Shown piece by piece: positions 58,253-64,000 of a stretch of 64,000 bases of DNA. The notes below the pieces were generated by a model. The model had not been told where the DNA came from, made no database searches, and saw only the letters and a list, made by a program, of their open reading frames with translations. Numbering within the stretch: the stretch's first letter is position 1; each line of letters starts with the position of its first letter. Source of the DNA: Conus ventricosus (lineage: Eukaryota > Mollusca > Gastropoda > Neogastropoda > Conidae); assembly GCA_018398815.1 (NCBI GenBank), contig CM031604.1, positions 61,879,968 to 61,943,967 of the forward strand, in the 5' to 3' direction. Position numbers and translations under genes: made by a program.

Positions 58253-60009
58253 ATTTCGGCGGAAAGATTCTCGCGTGTTGAGTGTGGCTGCACGCCAAAA
58301 ATTAATGCGCCAAGGTTTTGCTTAAGGAATAGAGTATTCATAGACTGGCTCAATGACATTGTTTTGAACTTAATTTTTTTGTTGGATTTTTTTTTACAAT
58401 TGTTTCAAGGTAGATTCTCGTTTTCTTTCCTATGGTCATCAAGGTGCAAGCCAAGCCAGGTGCTTCCTAGCAGACAGATTAAAATCAAAGGAATGATCGA
58501 GACTATTTGGGGGCTACCACCTGGCGCAAAGATAGGGTCACGGGTGAGTGCGAAGGCCTGAAATGTGACGTTTTGCGGCTAACATACAGATCTTAAATAC
58601 GCGGGGAGGAAAATTATAACATGTATGCAGGTTACGCCTGTTGCGCAGGATACATAATTTTATCGATGCAAAAATTTAATTGTAAGAAAGCGCGCGCGCG
58701 TGCGTGTGTGTGTGGTTAACTTTTCATTTTGTTTATAAAGATATTCTTTGAATTATTAGTTCAGTTCCAGTATACATGTTATCACTATTTTTTTTTTCCC
58801 TCGGGTTTGTGTTGCAGATATGACTGCCGGTCACGCTTATTACCTACAGTGCCATTACTGTGTGGAAAAAAAAGTTTATAATGTATCACACTTGCCATTT
58901 TTAAATGAAGCAACAGTTTAAAAACACTGTTAATCAGGTTTTATTGTTGTACACTGTATACCTTCAGGTGGGGCCCATGACCAACACAAACTTTTCAAAC
59001 AACAATACAACATGGAGTAGATGAAACTCACAGCTTAATCTGCAACCAGCCTGGTGCGTTTTTCTGTATTTTTCTAAATACAACTGACTTTCAAAGTTTG
59101 GTTTTTTTTTCGCATCAAATGTTCACTTTAACCATTTGATCAGGTAAAATGCCATAGATTTTAGATCCAGTTTATTTTGAAAGTTAAAAATAGTGTTATG
59201 TGTTTTTTAAAAAAAAAAGGAATTTGGTTTCTAGAATTCTTAGAACGTGAAACAATACGCTGTCTTTATAATACCATCTCTGTGGTTTGACTGACTAATA
59301 ACTGGCCAGTGTAACGCCCCCAAAGTATGTTGTGCGTGCATCGGTCCAGATGCCATTTGACATAACGGAAGCATCAAGTACTGAATTTGATATTTTCTTA
59401 TGCGCATAATAGCCTAACTTCTAGCAGCTTACTGTGGTAACTTTTTTACCCGTGTGCAGTGTTGTGTGTCTTTCATTAAACTGAGCCCATGAATTCAGTT
59501 ACCGACTTTTTTTTTTTGCGGTGTGTGGTATACGCTAGTGTGCTGTCTGTCTTAAAAATGTGTGGAGCATTGCATGACAATTTCATCTCCATTTGTTGAA
59601 ACGCTCTTTGCAGAGGCCACTGTTATGGTCGTAATGTAATTCGGATTTATGTTGCATAGACCCAAGTGCACCCTTAACAACAGCTGCAGTACCCGTCAGT
59701 GGATGTTTTCTGTTCTTCATTAATGATTTAAAGTGCTGCACACTCGTGGTCTGAACCTCGCACATTTAGTCACACATATTGTAGCTTCTACGTGAGCATA
59801 ACTGAACGTAAGCAAAAACGTAACAGCCATATGATAAATTCGACTACCAGAGTGAGAATATGATACAGATTCTCAGATAATAAAAAAAATTATACTAGAG
59901 CACATCCACATCTATTTCGGCTGACAGTAAGTACGGTGTTCTTAATCAGCCGTAAGATATGTTTTGAGAAAGAAAAAAAAGAAAAAGAAAAAAAAGAACA
60001 CAAAACGGC
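58253..60009. other. Non-coding sequence
   Basis: No supported exon. Contains a short CG/TG alternating tract (58690-58713) and AT-rich DNA. Confidence 0.5.
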
Positions 60010-60382
60010 GACCTCTCTCTCTCTCTCTGTCTCTCTTTCCTCTGTCTCTTTCTGTGTATCTCCACTCCCTTTCCCTCTCTCTACTCGATTACAGCAAGAC
60101 GAAAAAATAAAACGAAACGAACCCAGCCCAGCCCAGCCAACCCAACCCCAACCCTCAGTTCCTCAATCCCAACCCCAAGTTCAGCCCTACCCCCGATCCC
60201 AACCAGCCCAAACACATCTCCAACCCAACCAACCCAGCCCGTACCCCAACCAACCCCACCCCAACCAACCCATCCCACCCCACCTCCATCCCCACCCAGT
60301 CCAAACCCTGAACCCCCAACCCCAACCAGACCGTAACCCCCCAAGTTTGCGTGCGTGTTTGCGCGCGCGCGCGCGCGTTGTG
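60010..60382. repeat. (CT)n, degenerate CCCAACC and (CG)n blocks
   Basis: CT-rich 60013-60085, then about 220 bases of CCCAAC/CCAACC/CAGCCC words (60120-60340), then a pure CG run of about 19 bases (60360-60379), a strong Z-DNA candidate. The Pro/Gln-rich frame through it is low complexity. Confidence 0.85.
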
Positions 60383-60750
60383 TGTGTTACATTATTTGTT
60401 TGAATGGCTGTTCAGAATAATGAAATGGTGTTGATTATTAATTACAGCTACAATAATAATAAGAATGCGATAACGTGGTTAAAAAAAAAGCAATGGAAAA
60501 AATTTACAGGATGAAAATGCAAGTCATCACCATCTTCATCGTCATCAATCTTTACATAATAATAATGGTGATATGTAATAACGAAGATGGTGATGATGAT
60601 GGAAACTAGTAACAGTGGGTAAGAAGTGAATGAGTTAGAATTTTAAAAGGCAATGCATGAAAATAATTCTGTGGAAACACACATTAACTTACTCGCAGTC
60701 CTGATGCGGTCTCGAAGACCGAAAGTGCTTTTTTTTTTCTTTTTCTTTTT

Positions 60751-60752
<2 letters not shown>

Positions 60753-60788
<36 letters not shown>
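60753..60788. repeat. 36-base poly-G run
   Basis: Preceded by a T/C-rich stretch; uninterrupted G. Confidence 0.95.
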
Positions 60789-60789
<1 letters not shown>

Positions 60790-61034
60790 ACCTCTGTACC
60801 ATCTCCACAAGCAGACCCCCGAAATAGTAGCAGAACGTCAATCAATTGATGGCGGCCACTCAACGGAAGAACAGGTGGACTATGGCCCAAGGACAAAATC
60901 ATTATGCTTTGCACATCTGCTGGATCAAAGGGCGCATTCTGGACCCGTTCGACCTAGACGGGGATAGAGCTCTCCCGAGGCCTTCAGTTTCGTTCTATTT
61001 TAGACAATTTTTTTTAGCATGCTCGGAACGCACT

Positions 61035-61070
<36 letters not shown>

Positions 61071-61082
61071 CCATTGATAGAA

Positions 61083-63135
61083 ATTGTGATGAGCTAAATA
61101 GACACATCTGTACAGAAGAGGTCAAGGTCGCGATCAAAGCTTTAAAGAGTAACGAGGCAGCAGGGCCTGATGGTATAATAGGTGAATTTTTTAAGAACAG
61201 TTCAGAACAAATAATTCCATTTTTCTTTAAATTATTTAATTTTCTTTTGATAATAGTCTCTTTCCTGATGAATGGTGTTTGTCGATCATACATCCATTAC
61301 ATAAAAAGGGAGATTTGAGTAACACTGATAACTATAGAGGAATATCACTGTTAATATTGCTAGCAAACTCTATTTTATTTTAAATAAACGAATTACAAAT
61401 GGATTGAGGATAATGATATCATTGGGGAAGAACAAGCAGGATTCAGGGAAAATCATAGCACATTCGATCACATATTTACACTTTATTCTTTGATTCAAAA
61501 ACAGTTAATAAGGCACAGAAAATTGTATGTTGCTTTTATTGCTTTTCGCAAAGCCTTCGATTCGGTTAGTAGGGACAAACTGTGGACTATATTGTATAAG
61601 AACGGTTTCCATGGGAAGATTATGCTGTAAAAAGTATGTACAATGTCGTTAAAGCCAAGTTCGTGCTGGGGGAGATATGACGGACACTTTTCTGTGTCCT
61701 AGAGGCTTAAAGCAAGGGGAGGTCTGCTCCCTGTTCTCTCACTCTTTATTAATGAGCTGACAAAGGACATTGTAAGATATGGTAGGCATGGCGTTCAGTT
61801 ATTCCCGATCTTATTGAGCTGTTCATACTTTTATTTGCTGATGATGTGGTTTTGTTTTCTGATAGTGTTATAGGTCTTCAGAATCAGTTGAACGTGTTAT
61901 TAAAAACAGCGAACCGACTGGATCTTATTGTCAACCTGGATAAATCAAATGTAGTTGTCTTTAGAAATGGTGGTTATCTGTCTTCATCTGAAAAGTGGTC
62001 TTTTGGAAACCAAGAACTACAAATTGTCAATATGTATAAATAACTTGGAATTTACCTTTCTATAGACTTTCTTTTTCACATACTCTCAAAGACCTAGCAG
62101 GTAGAGCAAGAAAGGGTGTAGCAGCAATTATTAGAGTATTATGGTCTGTAATATTTTATAAACCTGAAATATTTTATAAACTGTTTGACTCCCAAATACA
62201 GCCAATACTTAAAATATGGATCTGAAATTTGGGGATTAACTACTGTCAAGAACACATTGAAAAGGTTCATCTGTCGGCATTAAAACGTTTTATTGGTTTT
62301 AGTCCTAAATCGCCTAGACAATTAAATTTATGGGAAACGGGGTAGATATCCTATATTTGTAAATACTTATATTAGATGCATAAAATTTTGGCTTAGATTA
62401 GTTAATCTGGATCAATATAGATACTCTAGAAAAAGGGTTTTGAGATGTTATTATACTTACAATCGCAAAATTATGTCACTTGGGCGTGTAGAGTCAGAAT
62501 ATTTTATACAGATATGGTTTTGGGATTGTGTGGGAAGCCCAGGGTGTGGGAATGTTAATACTTTTATTTCAGAATTCAAACAAAGGCTTATTGATTCGTT
62601 TAGTCAGGAATGGCATGCTGCACTGGAAAACCATGACTTCTTCCAAATTTTTTTTGAGTCTTAATGGGTACTGTATCCTGCAAAATGTATTTACGTCAAA
62701 TCAATAATTTTCGTTTGCGAAGATGTCTCGCTAAATTCAGGATTGGTATGTCCCCCTTAAGCATAGTTATCTACAATTTAGAACGAACATACACAGTATG
62801 AAAGGGATTGTCCTTTTTGTTCTAACATAATTGAAAATGAAACTCACTTTTTATTTGTATGCCAAAATATAATGAACTTAGAGATGAATTCATTCCTGCT
62901 AAGTATTCTAAAAATCCATCCCTGTCCAAACTTACTTTACTGCTTTCATGTGAAAATCTTGTAACAATTAATAAGTTGTCGATGTATATATGTAAATCAC
63001 TTAGTTTACGAAAACAATGTACAGTTGATATGCGTATGAATGCATGATGAATGCTCTGATTATTATGTACCTCCATTTGTATGGGCCAGAGGCCTAACAA
63101 TTAAAACATTTTGACTTGTGACTTGACTTGACTTT
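61083..63135 (+). mobile_element. Non-LTR retrotransposon D (different clade), 5'-truncated
   Basis: RT blocks on plus: NEAAGPDG (61.15 kb), FPDEWCLSIIHPLHKKGD (61.26), NYRGISLL, EEQAGFREN (61.43), FRKAFDSV (61.55), LFADDVVLFSDS with intact DD (61.83), VNLDKSNVVVF (61.93). After several stops a C-terminal region carries WLRLVNLD and a CPFC...H...C zinc-knuckle-like motif (about 62.81-62.87), ending at TGA near 63047. A (TTGAC)n-type tail (63113-63136) marks the 3' end. Clade is uncertain; the block order is unlike elements A-C. Many frame breaks, so inactive. Confidence 0.85.
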
Positions 63136-63137
63136 GA

Positions 63138-63143
63138 CTCTCT

Positions 63144-63188
<45 letters not shown>
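63138..63188. repeat. (CT)n microsatellite
   Basis: CT tract with one TCC break immediately after the retrotransposon tail. Confidence 0.95.
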
Positions 63189-63360
63189 GTGACACACATG
63201 AATGGAATCGAGTGGTACTGTTAACAGTTCCGATATTGTCCCTGTGGTCGGCTAAGCTTGGTCGCTATAAACAACAAAATGACAGAGCGAGATTTGCGTT
63301 GTAAGCGGTCTCGTTTTAGGAGATTTCCGGAACTAAAAATAAATTCAGGTCATAACAAAG

Positions 63361-63456
63361 ATGGCGAACGTACGAGGCACAGCTAGGCACACGTACAGTG
63401 TTGACGACCGTTTGGGGCAAGGAGCGACAGGGAATGTCTTCAAAGGACTATCAAAG
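63361..63456 (+). CDS. TBK1/IKK-epsilon-like kinase, first coding exon
   Basis: TBK1 and IKK-epsilon are Ser/Thr kinases that act downstream of STING, MAVS and TLR adaptors in innate immunity and in selective autophagy. ATG 63361 lies in a good context (AAGATGG) and opens 32 codons ending at AAG|GTGAGC (donor at 63457). The stretch ends in DDRLGQGATGNVFKGLSK, a glycine-rich ATP loop. LGQGAT-NVF-G is the specific form in TBK1/IKK-epsilon, and the exon boundary after this loop is as expected. The remaining exons are outside the window, so the family call rests on this loop alone. No clear promoter motif was seen in the 170 bases after the CT tract. Confidence 0.65.
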
Positions 63457-63721
63457 GTGAGCATTACATGTCTTATTTATGACTGGCGTAAATGTTCGAT
63501 GGTACATTTTGACGTTATAGGAAGACTTATGAGAAAGGTTTTATGTCGACGTGTCTCTGGACTTGACTTCAAATTCGGCTCGTATGATGTTGAATCATTT
63601 CTGAGCTTGTATTACACAATACACAGTTATGTGATTACAATGTTAACGCTGTCAACATTGCAAGAATGGTAAAGAATTCTGCATGTGGATATCGCCTACC
63701 CTTTACCTGCTCCTTTCCCGT

Positions 63722-63752
63722 CACGCACGCACGCACACGCACACGCACACAC

Positions 63753-63791
<39 letters not shown>

Positions 63792-63806
63792 GCACACACA
63801 CACACG
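63722..63806. repeat. (CA)n microsatellite in the kinase intron
   Basis: GCACAC and CA repeats with a CCG break, in the first intron of the kinase gene. Confidence 0.95.
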
Positions 63807-64000
63807 ATATAGAATAGATACAGATAGATATTGTTTTGCAGTGCTGATCAAAAGAATGAGGAGGTAAAGGTGACGCAATGGAATTACAGTCTGGTCCGAG
63901 ACTGCATGACAGGACTGCATTCTAAGCTGGCTTTCAAAGAATAACCAACAGCCCCATCCAGGCCCCAAGAGACACAGATACCAGCAGAGATGGTCAGAAA

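Noticed and set aside
60120..60340. Telomere-like repeat
   Set aside because: The CCCAACC words are irregular and not the animal TTAGGG/CCCTAA repeat.
63241..63280. Another copy of the (TTATC)n retroposon family
   Set aside because: Only GGTCGGCTAAG and GCTATAAACAACA-like words agree and there is no tail, which is too weak to call.

Overview
The window looks like animal nuclear DNA, most likely from a mollusc (gastropod-like). The evidence is split genes with consensus splice sites, very abundant CA/GA microsatellites, tRNA-derived SINEs of a kind I know from mollusc genomes, several non-LTR retrotransposon fragments, one Tc1/mariner transposon, and a decayed Polinton/Maverick-type (adintovirus-like) element. 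Nothing bacterial, no CRISPR and no rRNA was seen. Most of the window is intronic or intergenic and repeat-derived. The species call is an inference.

Host genes. (1) 7526-8453, minus strand: one coding exon of an unrecognised Ser-rich, probably disordered protein. It ends in a good splice donor and carries an internal frame conflict near a 7-base G run. (2) 22403-22464, 25042-25157 and 27773-27926, plus strand: three exons that together match LAMTOR5/HBXIP, a Ragulator subunit. The first coding exon was not found, and the middle exon has a one-base frame conflict. (3) 48389-48468: a candidate first coding exon of an unknown gene. (4) 63361-63456: first coding exon of a TBK1/IKK-epsilon-like kinase, with the glycine loop and a splice donor; the rest lies beyond the window.

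Repeats, 1-28.5 kb. This part holds compound microsatellites, long poly-G/C runs, SINEs (the best is 10684-11082, with 14-bp target duplications), and a family of tiny insertions (28-81 bp) that share one 3' end with (TTATC)n. It also holds four inverted-repeat structures (5595-5758; 11141-11394 with 13054-13303; 14574-15023; 17942-18324 with 18423-18805). All four carry a hammerhead-ribozyme-like core, as does a decayed fifth locus at 22.0 kb. This is the most interesting signal in the window.

28.5-45.7 kb. A block with inflated homopolymers runs up to a 100-N gap. Within it, 35.8-41.0 kb contains, all on the plus strand, the 3' part of a Polinton-type capsid gene, a companion membrane protein and a protein-primed family B DNA polymerase. 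All three are broken by frameshifts.

46-64 kb. Four non-LTR retrotransposon copies (50.0-51.7 minus; 54.3-56.4 minus, split by a 1499-bp Tc1-like element; 56.8-58.25 plus; 61.1-63.1 plus), a 105-bp minisatellite, poly-G runs, and finally the kinase first exon.
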